Both the position numbers and the translations under genes were made by a program. Below, in pieces: positions 26,588 through 37,317 of a stretch of DNA of 39,801 nt (within the stretch, counting starts at the first letter, position 1; each line of letters begins with the position of its first letter). The notes beneath the pieces are model-generated. The model was not told where the DNA came from, ran no database searches, and worked only from the letters and a program-made list of their open reading frames with translations. Source of the DNA: an uncultured Acidobacteriia bacterium. GTDB lineage: Bacteria > Acidobacteriota > Terriglobia > Bryobacterales > Bryobacteraceae. The DNA is taken from the NCBI GenBank assembly GCA_903925015.1, contig CAIYDY010000265.1, forward strand, positions 1 to 39,801, written 5' to 3'.

Positions 26588-27409
26588 ATGAAGATTCGAC
26601 TTGCAGTTCAATTGTGCATCGGGGTGGTCGGCCTTGCCGCACCACTTGCAGCCCAAGGCAGCCGGTGGTGGTCGTGGCCTGCAGACCCCGATCCGCAAGC
26701 TGTCGAACGCGGACGTCCCGAGTTTGTCCGCTCCTGCGGTCGCTGCCATGCCGACAACCTTACTGGGACGGCCAAAGGTCCGAACCTGATCCGAACGGCT
26801 CGACTCCGCAAGGATGCCGACGGGACCGCCGTCGCCGCCGTGGTGCGCGCGGGCATTCCCGCAAGAACGGCAGGCGGCAGCGCTGCGGACGGCAAAGCGA
26901 TGCCCTCCTTTCAGCTAGCCGATGAAGCCATGTCCGACCTCATCGCCTACATGCGCTGGGCTGTCCAGAAATACGACCGCGTCAGCCCCGGAGCCCCCCC
27001 GGACGATTACCCCGTCGAGCGACTCCTCACCGGCAACGCCGCCGCCGGAAAGGCCTTTTTCAACGGTGCCGGAGGTTGCAACGCGTGCCACTCCCCGACG
27101 GGCGACCTAGCCGGAATCGCGAAAAAATACCCGCCGGTGTTTCTCCAAGCCCGGTTCCTGATGCCCAGACCGACCAAGCCCCGGACCGCCGATGTAACCC
27201 TGCCCTCCGGCGAGAAGGTTTCCGGCGAACTGAAGGTACTGAACACCTACGACGTGACTCTGGTCTCCGGCGGCAAGACCCTCACATGGCCCGCCGAACA
27301 GGTGAAGGTGGACGTTCACGACCCACTAGCCCCCCATCGCGCCCTTTTGCCGAAATACAAGGACGACGACGTCCACAACATGTTTGCGTATCTCTGGACC
27401 CTCCAGTAA
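26588..27409 (+). CDS. Exported dihaem cytochrome c
   Basis: The 273-residue protein has a signal peptide (1-22) and two haem motifs: CGRCH (50-54), with a Met ligand candidate in KAMPSF, and CNACH (164-168). The C-terminal part, from about residue 180, contains a small beta-rich segment (VTLPSGEKVSGELKVLNTYD and VTLVSGGKT) like that of PQQ-dehydrogenase-associated cytochromes in Acidobacteriota. Its stop codon overlaps the next ATG by one base (TAATG), so it should be translated with the quinoprotein and accept its electrons in the periplasm. Confidence 0.9.
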   Translation: MKIRLAVQLCIGVVGLAAPLAAQGSRWWSWPADPDPQAVERGRPEFVRSCGRCHADNLTGTAKGPNLIRTARLRKDADGTAVAAVVRAGIPARTAGGSAADGKAMPSFQLADEAMSDLIAYMRWAVQKYDRVSPGAPPDDYPVERLLTGNAAAGKAFFNGAGGCNACHSPTGDLAGIAKKYPPVFLQARFLMPRPTKPRTADVTLPSGEKVSGELKVLNTYDVTLVSGGKTLTWPAEQVKVDVHDPLAPHRALLPKYKDDDVHNMFAYLWTLQ

Positions 27410-28932
27410 TGAAAAATACCTACGTCCTTGCCCTGAATTTCTTCGTCCTCGCCACCAATGTGCCCGCGCAGACCCAGTGGCCGTCGCTGAACGGTGACGA
27501 ATCCGGCCGCCGCTACAGCACCCTGAAACAGATCAACGTCCAGAACGCAGCCAAACTCGCCCCCGCGTGGAAATTCAAGCCGGCGACCGGTGCCACGGTA
27601 GTAAAGGGCACGCCCATCGTGGTCGACGGTGTTCTGTATTTCACGGTGCCGGACCATGTCTGGGCCGTGAATGCCGCCACTGGCAAGGAAATTTGGCATT
27701 TCAACCGCCCCTCGCGCGGCGACAGGATCGCCAACCGCGGCGTTGCCTACTACAAAGGCAAACTCTATTTCGGCACACCCGATGCGCATCTGGTTTGCCT
27801 CCGGGCCGACAACGGGCGGAAACTTTGGGAGACCCCCATGGCCGACGTCCATTTCGGCTACTACATGAGCAATCCGCCCATGGTGGTGAAGGACAAGCTC
27901 ATCGTGGGGATTTCCGGCGACGCGGGGGATGTTACCGGCTTCCTCAAGGCCGTGGATCCCGAATCAGGCAAGGTGCTTTGGACCTGGACCAGCGTTCCCA
28001 AATGGGGCGAGCCCGGTTCCGAAACATGGCCCAGCCAGGAAGCGTTGCTCCACGGGGGCGGCACCACGTGGGTCCAGGGGAGCTACGATCCCGAGTTGAA
28101 CCTGATCTACTGGGGAACCGGCAATCCACATCCGGTCCTGAACGGCAGGGACCGCGCCGGATCCAACCTGTACACCTGTTCGATTGTGGCGCTCAATGCC
28201 GATACCGGCAAGCTGGTCTGGTATTTCCAACCCTCGCCGCACGACACGACGGACCGGGATGCCACCGAGTCGGTCGTCCTGATCGACGGCGTGTTCCGTG
28301 GCCAGCCGCGCAAGATGCTCGCGCAGGCCAGCCGCAACGGCTACTTCTTCCTGCTCGACCGGAAGACGGGGGACCACCTCCTGACCACCTCATTTGGACC
28401 CCAAAACTGGTCGTTGGGACTGAACAAGCGCGGCGAGCCGATTCCCGACCCCAAGCGCGACCCAAGCCCGGCCGGAACACTGCTGCAGGGCAGCGGTACA
28501 AACTGGTGGGTCCCGAGCTTCAGCCCGGCCACGGGCATGTTCTATGTGAATGCCAATATCGGCGTCTGGAGTTTGACCTACCTGACGAACGGCGCGGTCC
28601 AGGGCGGTCTCGACGACCACCAGGGCGGGCGCGAATCGGCCCTGAGTCCCGGCGATCCAGCCCTCCTGGCGCTGGACTACCAGACAGGTGAAGTCCGGTG
28701 GAGGGTCGGCTACGGCAATCCCGCCGGAATTCTCACCACCGCCGGGGGGCTGTTGTTCACTTCCAACTCGAACTATCTGGTGGCGATGGACCAGACGAAC
28801 GGCAAGACGGTTTGGAAGACCAATGTGGGCGGTCCGGCGAGCAACGCGCCGATCACCTACGAAGTGGGCGGGAAGCAATACGTGGTCATGTCGGTCCGTG
28901 ACACTCTTTACTCATTCGTCCTGCCGGAATAA
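27409..28932 (+). CDS. PQQ-dependent dehydrogenase-like quinoprotein
   Basis: The 507-residue exported protein is an eight-bladed quinoprotein of the methanol/ethanol dehydrogenase type. Signal peptide (1-20) is followed by WPSLNGDESGRRYSTLKQIN, a typical start of the mature chain, and many Trp-docking blades such as VWAVNAATGKEIWHFN, LKAVDPESGKVLWTW and LNADTGKLVWYFQ. It has no fused cytochrome domain; the dihaem cytochrome encoded just upstream would take its electrons. An oddity is the segment RDRAGSNLYTCSIVAL, where most enzymes have an Asp (GDNLY) as the catalytic base, and TDRDATES in place of the usual HDWDA. It may have altered or lost dehydrogenase activity. Substrate unknown. Confidence 0.88.
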   Translation: MKNTYVLALNFFVLATNVPAQTQWPSLNGDESGRRYSTLKQINVQNAAKLAPAWKFKPATGATVVKGTPIVVDGVLYFTVPDHVWAVNAATGKEIWHFNRPSRGDRIANRGVAYYKGKLYFGTPDAHLVCLRADNGRKLWETPMADVHFGYYMSNPPMVVKDKLIVGISGDAGDVTGFLKAVDPESGKVLWTWTSVPKWGEPGSETWPSQEALLHGGGTTWVQGSYDPELNLIYWGTGNPHPVLNGRDRAGSNLYTCSIVALNADTGKLVWYFQPSPHDTTDRDATESVVLIDGVFRGQPRKMLAQASRNGYFFLLDRKTGDHLLTTSFGPQNWSLGLNKRGEPIPDPKRDPSPAGTLLQGSGTNWWVPSFSPATGMFYVNANIGVWSLTYLTNGAVQGGLDDHQGGRESALSPGDPALLALDYQTGEVRWRVGYGNPAGILTTAGGLLFTSNSNYLVAMDQTNGKTVWKTNVGGPASNAPITYEVGGKQYVVMSVRDTLYSFVLPE

Positions 28933-29057
28933 CGCGGTTGCATCTTTTGCCGCTGATTGGGGTACACTATCAGCAAGCCGCGTAGCGAGGGGCGCTCCCA
29001 AAGTCCTCCGGAGTTGCCACTTTTCAGGGTTCCCTCACCCCCAGGGGAGATCGTCCG

Positions 29058-32000
29058 ATGAACAACTTCGCCGTGGTGCGCCCATTGCTGGCGCTCGCCC
29101 TCATTGCCTTTGCGCAACTTTCCGTTGCCCAGGTCACTACAGGCCGTTTGGAAGGCACCGTCACAGACCAGCAGGGTGCAGCTGTACCCTCCGCCAAGGT
29201 CGTCGTCTCGAATTCACAAACCGGCCAGGCATTCAACCTTTCCACCAACGCCCAAGGACTGTGGTTCCTTCCGTCGGTGCCAACCGCCCTCTATACCGTC
29301 AGCGTCAGCCAGACCGGCTTCAAGAGCGTGACCATCGAAAATGTCAAGGTGGACGCCGGTGTCCCGGCAACCGCCAATGCCCGTTTGGAGATCGGTTCGG
29401 TGGCCGAGACCATTGAAGTTTCCGGCGGTGCCGAAATCCTCCAAACCCAAAGCGCCACGGTCACTTCCACTTTGGAAGGCCGCCAGCTCCACGAACTGCC
29501 CTTCACCAGCCGCAACCTGACGGAGCTGATCGTCACGCAACCCGGCAGCGCCACTCCCGGCGTCCCGCGCAGCACCTCGGTATACGGTTTGCCCCAGAGC
29601 GCCATGAACGTGACTCTGGACGGCATCAACATCCAGGACAACTCCAACAAGAGCGGCGACGGCTTCTTCAACGCGATCTTCCCCCGTGCCGATTCGATTG
29701 AGGAAATGACCGTCAGCTCCGCCGCCGCCGGTGCCGACAGCAATGCCGAAGGAGCCATGCAGGTGAAGATGGTGACCCGCTCCGGCTCCAACGCCTTCAA
29801 CGGTGGACTCTTCGAACAGCACCGGAACCAGTCGCTGAACGCCAACGCCTACTTCAACAACCTGAACAGCCAGCCGCGCGACCACCTGGTGATGAACCAA
29901 TTCGGCGGGCTTCTGGGCGGCCCGGTCAGGAAGAACAAGCTCTTCTTCTTCGTCCACTTCGAGGCGTTCCAGTTGCCGCAGACCTATACGGAACCCACCG
30001 GTACCGTCCTCACGCCGGAAGCCGCCAGCGGCCTGTTCCGCTACCGCGATACTGCAGGCACCGTCCGCTCCGTCAACCTCTACCAAATTGCCGCCGGCGC
30101 AGGCTTCACCTCGACGCCGGATCCCGTGATCGCGAAGTCCCTTTCGCAGATCACCGCCTTGACGAACGGCATCCCGGGTCTGAAGAGCCGCATCGCCACC
30201 AATGCCGACTACAACCGCAATAACCTGGACTTCCAGAGCAAGGGCGGCAACTACCGGCGTTTCCCGACAACCCGGCTCGACTACAACCTCACCGAAAAGC
30301 ACCATATCGAGTTTGTCTACAACTACCAGACCAACATCCGTCGGCCCGACGGTGTCAACGTTGGCACCGCAAGCCCCATCTTCCCCGGAACTGGCAACGT
30401 ATTGAACGGCTCCGAGGCAGGCAACCAAGGTGGGATCGCCTTCTCCGCCGTCGCGGCCCTGCGTTCAACACTTTCGTCGCGGCTCGTCAGCGAAGTCCGC
30501 TTCGGCCTGACCGGCGGAACCGTGATCTTCAACAACGGAATTACCCCCGGCGATTTCGCCCAGTGGCAGGGCTATGCACCGACGTTCGGTTTCGTCACCA
30601 GCCCCTACCGCACCACTGGCCAGACCCGGCGCAACACCCCGCTCAAGCAGGGCAACGCCAATCTGACTTACTCACAGACCGCCCATCTTCTGAATTTCGG
30701 CGGTAGCTTCACCCAGGTCAACTCCTGGACCACCTCTGTGAACGGGACCCAGATCATCCCGACCCTCTCCTTCGGCGTGGTCGCGGGCGACCCCATCATC
30801 ACGGGTGCCACCAACATCTTTACTGCCGCCAACTTCCCTGGTGCCAACGCAACCGATATGCAGACCAATGCCCCATCGCTCTATGCTCTCCTGACCGGGC
30901 GCATTTCAGGCATCAACCGGTCTGTTGTTTTGGATGAAAACACCAAGCAGTACGGCCCGAATCAGCCGATCGTCCGCAACCACCAGAAGGAAATCGGTCT
31001 GTACGTTCAGGATTCCTGGAAGCTCAGCCCGGCTCTCACCTTCAACTACGGCGTCCGGTGGGACCGCCAGAATCCGCCGGTCAACGACAACGGCATCTAC
31101 ACACGCCCCGGCTACGAGGGCGTTTGGGGTGTTTCCGGAGTTGGAAACCTGTTCAAGCCCGGCACCCTGAGCGGCCAGCCGTCGGTTTTCAGCGCCATCA
31201 AGCCGGGTGAAAGCGGCTTTGCGGTCCGCAACAACCAATTTTCGCCGTCGGTCGGCCTCGCGTGGCGTGCGCCGAAACTCTCCGGACCTCTGGGCTGGGT
31301 ACTCGGCGGTACGGTAGTGCGTGCCGGTTACGCCATCAGCACCATCCGCGAGGATGCCAGCACACTTGCGATCTGGGGCAACAACCAAGGCCGCACTCTG
31401 GCGCTGAACGTGGACCCCACCAACTTCCCGGCCCAATTCGGCACCGCTGGCTCCGTTCTTTTCCGCGCTTCCACCCTTCCCTCAAGGGTTGCCCCCACCA
31501 CCCCCAGCTTCCCCCTCGCCGCCGCAGCCACCAACAGCGTCACCGACTTCAGCCCCAACCTGAAAACCGGCTACGTGCAGAGCTGGGACCTGGGGATTCA
31601 AAAGGAGTTGACCCGCGACACCGTTCTCGAAGTCCGCTACGTGGGTAACCATGGCACGGATCTTTGGAGGCAGGTCAACATCAATGAAGTCAACATCATG
31701 GAGAACGGATTCCTGTCGGAGTTCAAAACCGCACAGACCAATCTGGCACTGGCCCGCGGTTGCGCAACGCCGGACCCGGTCTGCATGTCCGTGAACCGCG
31801 CGAAGTCCAACCAATACTTCGGGCTGGCCGGACAGCAGGCCCTCCCGTTGATCTTCACGTCACTGGCCGCCAACAACGACGCCACCAGCGCCCTGCAGAT
31901 CGAACAGGGCCAGGCCGGTGCGCTCGCCAACGCCATCGCGACAAACACCACCCGCATGGGACGCCTCACCGCCGCCGGACGCCCCGCGAATCTGTTCCTC

Positions 32001-32936
32001 GTGAATCCGACCCTGACCACGGGTGCGGCCAACATCGAGGTCAACGGAGGCAACACCAACTACCACGGGTTGCAACTGGAGCTGAAGCGCCGCATGTCCA
32101 AGGGCCTTCTCTTCCAAGGGAGCTACGTGTGGAGCCACTCGATCTCGAACGAGCAAAGCCAGGGAATCGGCGGCAGCTACACGACGCTCCGCGATGTAGG
32201 CTATGACAAGTCCGCATCGCCCTTCGACATCCGCCAAGCCTTGAAAATGAACTGGGTCTACGAACTTCCCATCGGCCCCAAAAAGCTCCTCCTGAGCCAT
32301 GTATCCAATCCGATCGTCAAGAAGTTCCTGGACGGCTGGCAACTGGCCTCGGTGGCCCGCGTCCAATCCGGCTCCCCGATCCGTCTCACCAGCGGACGCT
32401 CCACGCTCAATCAAAATGATTCCGGCGTGATCCTACACAACATGACCATGGACCAACTCCAGGGAATGATGAAGATCCGCAAGGAAACCTTGGCCGGAAC
32501 CGCATCCACTCCGCCGATCGGCGTGGTCTACTACCTGCCGCAAACGTTGATCGACAACACCAACGCCGCCTTCGAGGTGAACGGCAAAACGTTGGCCAAC
32601 CTCGACCGCAACGCCCCCTATATCGGACCGGCCGACCAGCCCGGCCAGTTGGGCCAGCGCATCATGCTCTACGGTCCCATGCAGCAGAAGTGGGATTTCA
32701 GCCTCGCCAAGAAAACCTACATCGGTGAAAAGGTGAATGTCGAGTTCCGCGTTCAGGCACTCAACGCCTTCAACCTGACCAACTTCCTGCTTTTCACCCC
32801 CGGCAATGGCATCACGACAACACTGGGCGTGAACGGTACGGGTTTTGGCCAGACTTCCGGCGCATACCGGGATCTGTCGAATACCAACGATCCCGGCGGG
32901 CGCATTGTGGAATTCAGCCTCCGCGTGAACTTCTAG
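29058..32936 (+). CDS. Oar-like TonB-dependent receptor with carboxypeptidase-regulatory-like domain
   Basis: The 1292-residue outer-membrane protein has a signal peptide (1-24), a carboxypeptidase-regulatory-like beta sandwich (about 28-115, [20 protein letters not shown]), a plug domain (about 120-240, including [11 protein letters not shown]), and a long beta barrel ending in the typical terminal Phe (FSLRVNF). Acidobacteria have many such receptors, thought to import oligosaccharides, peptides or other large molecules with TonB. AGGGGAG lies eight bases before the ATG, so it is normally translated. It follows the PQQ gene by 125 bases and precedes a carboxylesterase by 40; the context suggests import or display of a sugar- or ester-type compound, which is inference. 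Confidence 0.95.
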   Translation: MNNFAVVRPLLALALIAFAQLSVAQVTTGRLEGTVTDQQGAAVPSAKVVVSNSQTGQAFNLSTNAQGLWFLPSVPTALYTVSVSQTGFKSVTIENVKVDAGVPATANARLEIGSVAETIEVSGGAEILQTQSATVTSTLEGRQLHELPFTSRNLTELIVTQPGSATPGVPRSTSVYGLPQSAMNVTLDGINIQDNSNKSGDGFFNAIFPRADSIEEMTVSSAAAGADSNAEGAMQVKMVTRSGSNAFNGGLFEQHRNQSLNANAYFNNLNSQPRDHLVMNQFGGLLGGPVRKNKLFFFVHFEAFQLPQTYTEPTGTVLTPEAASGLFRYRDTAGTVRSVNLYQIAAGAGFTSTPDPVIAKSLSQITALTNGIPGLKSRIATNADYNRNNLDFQSKGGNYRRFPTTRLDYNLTEKHHIEFVYNYQTNIRRPDGVNVGTASPIFPGTGNVLNGSEAGNQGGIAFSAVAALRSTLSSRLVSEVRFGLTGGTVIFNNGITPGDFAQWQGYAPTFGFVTSPYRTTGQTRRNTPLKQGNANLTYSQTAHLLNFGGSFTQVNSWTTSVNGTQIIPTLSFGVVAGDPIITGATNIFTAANFPGANATDMQTNAPSLYALLTGRISGINRSVVLDENTKQYGPNQPIVRNHQKEIGLYVQDSWKLSPALTFNYGVRWDRQNPPVNDNGIYTRPGYEGVWGVSGVGNLFKPGTLSGQPSVFSAIKPGESGFAVRNNQFSPSVGLAWRAPKLSGPLGWVLGGTVVRAGYAISTIREDASTLAIWGNNQGRTLALNVDPTNFPAQFGTAGSVLFRASTLPSRVAPTTPSFPLAAAATNSVTDFSPNLKTGYVQSWDLGIQKELTRDTVLEVRYVGNHGTDLWRQVNINEVNIMENGFLSEFKTAQTNLALARGCATPDPVCMSVNRAKSNQYFGLAGQQALPLIFTSLAANNDATSALQIEQGQAGALANAIATNTTRMGRLTAAGRPANLFLVNPTLTTGAANIEVNGGNTNYHGLQLELKRRMSKGLLFQGSYVWSHSISNEQSQGIGGSYTTLRDVGYDKSASPFDIRQALKMNWVYELPIGPKKLLLSHVSNPIVKKFLDGWQLASVARVQSGSPIRLTSGRSTLNQNDSGVILHNMTMDQLQGMMKIRKETLAGTASTPPIGVVYYLPQTLIDNTNAAFEVNGKTLANLDRNAPYIGPADQPGQLGQRIMLYGPMQQKWDFSLAKKTYIGEKVNVEFRVQALNAFNLTNFLLFTPGNGITTTLGVNGTGFGQTSGAYRDLSNTNDPGGRIVEFSLRVNF

Positions 32937-32976
32937 GGAACAACACGCGGGGCCCGGTCATAAACTGGAGGACGAC

Positions 32977-34548
32977 ATGACTCGTCGAAACGTCCTCCAA
33001 TCTTCGGTTTATGCCGCCGGAGCCAGTCTTATCCCCAGTCTGGCTCCGGCGGCGGAAACTCCGTCGCCGGTTGTCGGAACTGCTCCGGGCAAGGTTCGCG
33101 GTGTCTCCGTGCAGGGTGTCCACATTTTCCGGGGGATACCGTATGGAGCATCGACCGACGGCGCAGCCCGGTTTCTGCCACCCACCCCGGTCTCCCCGTG
33201 GACCGGCATCCGCGACGCCGTGAAACCCGGTCCAAGGTGTGCGCAGTCGGGCGGGCAGTTGTTCCGCTCCCCCGTTATCGGCAAATATTTCATGGGCGGA
33301 ACTGTTCGACCCGAGATCGATCAGGAGACTACCGACGAGAATTGCCTCGCCCTGAATGTTCTGACACCCGGACTGACCGGCAAACGCCCCGTGATGGTTT
33401 ACCTGCACGGTGGCGGGTTCACCGGCGGCTCGTCCATGCTCACTCTGTTCGGCGACGGCCACGCGCGGGAGCAGGATGTGGTTGTGGTCGGCGTAAACCA
33501 CCGCCTGAACCTCTTTGGTTATCTCTACCTTGGCGGGCTGAGCGCGAAATATGCCGAAGGCAATCCCGGTAATTTGGATCTGGTCCTGGCCCTCCAGTGG
33601 GTGCGGGACAATATCGCCCGTTTTGGCGGAGATCCCGGCAACGTGACCCTCTGGGGCGAGTCCGGCGGCGGGGGCAAAATCAACTGTCTGATGGCCATGC
33701 CGTTGGCAAAGGGTCTCTTCCACAAGGCGATTGTGGAAAGCGGCTCGACCCTGAAGATCGCATCGCGGGAATCGGGGACGGATGACGCCCGGAAGCTGCT
33801 GGGTAAGCTCGGCATCCGCGAAGACCAAATCGACGCGCTCCACACGGTCCCGCCTGCCAAACTCTTCGCAACCGGCGTGACCGGTGCGCCCGTGGTGGAC
33901 GGCAAGACCATCCCCGAACAAATCTGGGACCCGCGCGCGCCCGAAGTTTCCTCCAGCGTGCCCATGATCATCGGCAACACCAAGGACGAGTCCACCCTAT
34001 TCTCCAAGGATGAAAGCCTGTTCGGCCTCGATGACGCCGAGATCCGGGACCGGCTGGTCCAAACTGGGATCTCAGGCACCGACGCCGGCGAACTGCTCAC
34101 CCTCTACAAGTACGACTACCCGAAAGACACGCCCACCGACCGTTGGTTCCGACTCTCCAGCGACCGGGCCATGCGTCGCAACGTCATCCGCCAGGCCGAG
34201 TTGAAGCTGGACCAGGGCAAAGCCAACGTCTACCTCTACCAGTTTGTCTGGAATACCCCCTTGGGCAACGGTCGGATCAGGGCTTTCCATACTGCAGAAC
34301 TGCCGTTGGCCATGCGATTGGTCGCGCACCCGGAATCCGAGGCGCTTTCCAAACAAATCAGCGGTGCCTGGGCGGCGTTTGCCCGGACCGGCAATCCCAG
34401 CCATCCAGGAATCGGGACCTGGCCCGCCTACACGAAAGCAAATCGCGAGACCATGATCCTGGATGCCGACGCATCGAAGGTGCGCAAGGACCCGGATGGG
34501 GAGCAGCTTTCCATCCTGCTCCGGTACCCTGCCGCCAATCTGCTCTAG
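32977..34548 (+). CDS. Exported carboxylesterase type B
   Basis: The 523-residue enzyme is an alpha/beta hydrolase of the type B carboxylesterase family (PF00135). It begins with [20 protein letters not shown], a twin-arginine-like signal. The oxyanion hole HGGGF is at 144-148, the nucleophile Ser229 lies in GESGGGG, and a His near RAFHTAELP completes the triad with an acidic residue in NTKDEST. It hydrolyses carboxylic esters in the periplasm; the natural ester is unknown. A GGAGG six bases upstream supports the start. It is downstream of the Oar-like receptor and shares a CTAG palindrome with the convergent glycoside-hydrolase-like gene, where both stop codons overlap. Confidence 0.92.
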   Translation: MTRRNVLQSSVYAAGASLIPSLAPAAETPSPVVGTAPGKVRGVSVQGVHIFRGIPYGASTDGAARFLPPTPVSPWTGIRDAVKPGPRCAQSGGQLFRSPVIGKYFMGGTVRPEIDQETTDENCLALNVLTPGLTGKRPVMVYLHGGGFTGGSSMLTLFGDGHAREQDVVVVGVNHRLNLFGYLYLGGLSAKYAEGNPGNLDLVLALQWVRDNIARFGGDPGNVTLWGESGGGGKINCLMAMPLAKGLFHKAIVESGSTLKIASRESGTDDARKLLGKLGIREDQIDALHTVPPAKLFATGVTGAPVVDGKTIPEQIWDPRAPEVSSSVPMIIGNTKDESTLFSKDESLFGLDDAEIRDRLVQTGISGTDAGELLTLYKYDYPKDTPTDRWFRLSSDRAMRRNVIRQAELKLDQGKANVYLYQFVWNTPLGNGRIRAFHTAELPLAMRLVAHPESEALSKQISGAWAAFARTGNPSHPGIGTWPAYTKANRETMILDADASKVRKDPDGEQLSILLRYPAANLL

Positions 34549-36704
34549 GCCAAATCGACCGCCACAACTTCGTTGAGCTCAACCGGAGGCAGATCCACTT
34601 CAATGGATGTTCCGACCGGTCGCCATTTCGGCAGAGCCTTCGAAACCAGGAATTTCACCGCGTGAACCGTTTTCCCCTTCGGCACCCGTATTCGCACTTT
34701 TTGTGGCGGGCAAGGGATCAGTTCGCGGACCGGGCCTTTCATCGCCATGGGATTCGTCATGTTCACGATGTGCGCCGTCACGGACCCCTTCTGCTGCCAA
34801 ACCGAGACATCCAGGAAACCCCTTCCCGCCACCGATAGGGGCTGGTCCCCGCCGTGGGCCCATAGTGCCGCGTTGCGGAGCACCGTCCCGTGGTCGGCGG
34901 CAAGGACCTCCCAGAACGTCCGGTCGATGTCGAACGGGAAGTAGGCCACCCGCCCTTTGCCGAATTCGCGAAGGTACACGCCGGGTGTTTCGGTCTTCCC
35001 CTGACGCATGTAGACCTCCTCCATCGGCAGATCCGGATACGAAGGCACCAGCGTAAGCGGGTTGACGGCCAATGGTTTGGATGCCTTCACGTGCATCCAG
35101 TTCACACCGTTGATGATCCGTGTCGCACCCTCCAGTCCCCTGGTTACCGGGTGCGGCTTCTCCAGATTGAGGTAGGAGTTGTGCAGTTGCAGGTCGGTCT
35201 TGCCCTCGTACGACGCTCCGAAGAGTTCCGCAAGACCGAAATCCTTCCGCATCACACCCCATTCGTCGCACAGGGACGTTTCGAACGTCGCCACCAAGCC
35301 GCCACCGCGCCGGACATAATCCGTGAGCTGCAAGCATTGCCGGTCCGAAAGCGCGGCGATACTGGGCAGGATGAGCGCCCTGTATTTCTCCAAATGCTCC
35401 TCGTCCAGTGTGCCGTCGTGCACCATGTCGAACGGAATCCGGGCCTCCACCAGCGCTTGGTACCAGCCCAGAGTGTGGTCCTCGACCTTGGGTCCGTGGA
35501 ACGCCGCCGTCTGTTGCGAGTACACAATCGCGACCTCGGCCAGCGACCGCTCGTTGCGCAGGTACTTCTCGCTCCGAAAGTGCCAGTTGTAGAACTCCTC
35601 CACCACCGGCAGCCACCGCTTGTCTATAGGCTTGGCGTTGAATTTTGTGATCCAAGGGCGCAGGTTGTGGGCGACGCCGTCGGCCATCCATAGGCGGATC
35701 TCGTCGGCGGTCTGGACGGAGTCCTTCCACCGGTAGGGCTCCTCGAGGCCAACGCTGACGATGCCGCCGATTGGCTTGCCCCCCATGGTGGACGCGTATT
35801 CCTTGCCGTTTTTCCCGTTCGCCCACGGGGCCATCAAGCCGTGGCGCGCCTGCCGGTCCGCGAAAAGCGTAGGGGCAAGGTCGCCGATGGATTTCATATC
35901 CAAGTCGCTCAGCGCTCCCCCTCCAGCGTTGGCCAGAAAGGCCGCGTTCGGGTTGACCTTCTTGATTTCCGTGTCCCACAGACGCCAAAGGTCGAACAGC
36001 CGCTGCTCGCGCCAAAGTACATACTGGCGGTGCGTGGGGTCGAGTGGGTTGGTGGTGCGGGGCAAATCCTTGTTGCAGTATTCGTGGAACAGATACTTGC
36101 AGCTCTCGCAAAAGCACATGCCGGACCCGGCCCAGCGGTTGCTGAACACGCCGTCCACCTTGTACTGCTGTACGATTTCAATGGTCACGTCGGTCATCAG
36201 GCCGAAATTGTACGGGCCCAGCGCACAAGTGACCCAGAGGGACGGGTCCGCCCAGTGGCGGCGCTTCTTGCCTTCCGCGTCCACCGCGATCCATTCGGGA
36301 TGTTTGTCAAAGACATCCTGGTGGACGGCGTGGGGGTCGGTACGCGCGATTACGTTCATGCCGAGTTTGCGGCATCCGGCAACCATTTCTCCGAACGCGT
36401 CGCCGGAGCCTAGGTATTTGCTCTTGTAATGGAACGGGACTTTCGTGGGGTAGAATGCCACGCAGCCGCCGGCCGAGAGGCAGACGGCGTCGGCGTGGAT
36501 GCGTTTGAAGTAATCAAGCCAGAATTTGGGGTCGTAACGACCGGGGTCGTCCTCCACAAAAGCGAGCTGGAACCAGCGCATGGGGCGGTCGTACCAGTCT
36601 CCTGTCTCTGCGGCGCTAAGGGCGGGGACGGTCAGTGCAGCCGTGCCGACGGCGGTGGCAAGGGCGAAGTCTCGTCGCGTCAGTTCGGAATTGGGGCGGG
36701 ACAC
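34545..36704 (-). CDS. Exported glycoside-hydrolase-like protein (GHL6/GH42-type)
   Basis: The 719-residue protein begins with a twin-arginine-like signal ([20 protein letters not shown]). The N-terminal half looks like a TIM barrel of the hypothetical glycosyl hydrolase 6 type, with [20 protein letters not shown], a Cys cluster common in this group. The central part (about 400-600, [14 protein letters not shown] and [17 protein letters not shown]) resembles the beta-galactosidase trimerisation domain. Catalytic acids cannot be assigned with confidence, so the substrate is unknown. No ATG fits; GTG at 36704 is chosen because the signal peptide starts there. A TACGCT box ends 7 bases upstream. 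Its neighbours suggest a role in polysaccharide use. Confidence 0.8.
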   Translation of the reverse strand: MSRPNSELTRRDFALATAVGTAALTVPALSAAETGDWYDRPMRWFQLAFVEDDPGRYDPKFWLDYFKRIHADAVCLSAGGCVAFYPTKVPFHYKSKYLGSGDAFGEMVAGCRKLGMNVIARTDPHAVHQDVFDKHPEWIAVDAEGKKRRHWADPSLWVTCALGPYNFGLMTDVTIEIVQQYKVDGVFSNRWAGSGMCFCESCKYLFHEYCNKDLPRTTNPLDPTHRQYVLWREQRLFDLWRLWDTEIKKVNPNAAFLANAGGGALSDLDMKSIGDLAPTLFADRQARHGLMAPWANGKNGKEYASTMGGKPIGGIVSVGLEEPYRWKDSVQTADEIRLWMADGVAHNLRPWITKFNAKPIDKRWLPVVEEFYNWHFRSEKYLRNERSLAEVAIVYSQQTAAFHGPKVEDHTLGWYQALVEARIPFDMVHDGTLDEEHLEKYRALILPSIAALSDRQCLQLTDYVRRGGGLVATFETSLCDEWGVMRKDFGLAELFGASYEGKTDLQLHNSYLNLEKPHPVTRGLEGATRIINGVNWMHVKASKPLAVNPLTLVPSYPDLPMEEVYMRQGKTETPGVYLREFGKGRVAYFPFDIDRTFWEVLAADHGTVLRNAALWAHGGDQPLSVAGRGFLDVSVWQQKGSVTAHIVNMTNPMAMKGPVRELIPCPPQKVRIRVPKGKTVHAVKFLVSKALPKWRPVGTSIEVDLPPVELNEVVAVDLA

Positions 36705-36711
36705 TGCGCCC

Positions 36712-36717
36712 AGCGTA
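36712..36717 (-). promoter_or_regulatory. -10 box TACGCT for the glycoside-hydrolase-like gene
   Basis: On the minus strand TACGCT ends 7 bases before the GTG at 36704, with no Shine-Dalgarno sequence. It fits TANNNT but is poor otherwise. Confidence 0.3.
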
Positions 36718-36854
36718 TCACCGACGCAGGCGCTGGATAGTAGCCGTTGGTTCCCTGTCACGGAGAGCGGGCAAGGGTTTGATACTGATAGATATTTTCG
36801 TGTATCTATGGTGGCTATGACTAGTAGCAATCAAGAAAAGTCACTACAGTCAAT

Positions 36855-37075
36855 GCCGTATCCGACAGCCCGGTCGAAGCCGATATCGGCGATCCAGACG
36901 AGGGCGATGGGAAGGAGCGGGGTCTCTGCAGGCCAAGTCATCTGGCCAAAGTATGCAACAAGCACAGAGTGAGCGGCGCGATGTCGGCGTGGAGCGCATT
37001 GCACGCGGTCGCGGCGACCCGTGGATTCAGCAGGTATGCGAGGAATGAAACGTCGGGGACGAAGAACAGGGCTGC
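36855..37075 (-). pseudogene. DUF4260 gene fragment, central part, inverted
   Basis: Read on the minus strand, this block gives the core of a DUF4260 membrane protein (PF14079): ALFFVPDVSFLAYLLNPRVA, ACNALHADIAPL, then after a frameshift VAYFGQMTWPAETPLLPIAL and VWIADIGFDRAVGYG. The family pattern, as I recall it, ends with GYGLKYPTAFKDTHLG, but here the frame runs into unrelated sequence after GYG. The missing tail lies immediately next to the block on the other strand, so the block appears inverted. The N-terminal 20 or so residues are not found. Confidence 0.7.
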
Positions 37076-37129
37076 GGACTGAAGTATCCGTCCGCCTTCG
37101 GGGACACCCACTTGGGTTTCAAAGGACGT
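37076..37129 (+). pseudogene. DUF4260 gene fragment, C-terminal part
   Basis: On the plus strand this reads GLKYPSAFGDTHLGFKGR, the expected C-terminal motif of DUF4260 proteins. It abuts the inverted central fragment. Joining GGATAC from the far end of that block to GGACTGAAG here restores GYGLKYP in frame. It is not part of a working gene. Confidence 0.7.
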
Positions 37130-37260
37130 CCGCGCAACCATACCAACCTGCCTAAGACTTCGAATGCTGGGATTGTAGTGGGTCTGGGCGGCGCTACCGT
37201 TCCAGTTTGCGGTGGGATCTGCTGAATCCGGTTCGCGGCTGATTGACCATCTTGGGGATA

Positions 37261-37294
37261 CGCCGAAAGCCCACGGTTGGATGGGCTTTCGGCG
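37261..37294. terminator. Hairpin downstream of katG, probable terminator
   Basis: CGCCGAAAGCCCA and TGGGCTTTCGGCG form a perfect 13-bp stem with an 8-base loop, 24 bases beyond the katG stop codon. There is no T tract, so it may act as a 3' stabiliser or Rho-assisted terminator. It would also insulate katG from the broken DUF4260 locus. Confidence 0.6.
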
Positions 37295-37317
37295 ACTTCC
37301 AGCAGGTTGTCCCCCAC

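Noticed and set aside
34600-36117. Minus-strand open frame of about 505 codons inside the glycoside-hydrolase-like gene
   Set aside because: Another frame of the same strand; the composition is Arg/Gly-rich and lacks motifs.
36788-36809. ATAGATA and TATCTAT inverted repeat as an operator
   Set aside because: Only seven bases per arm in an AT-rich patch, about 85 bases from the nearest start; too weak to call.
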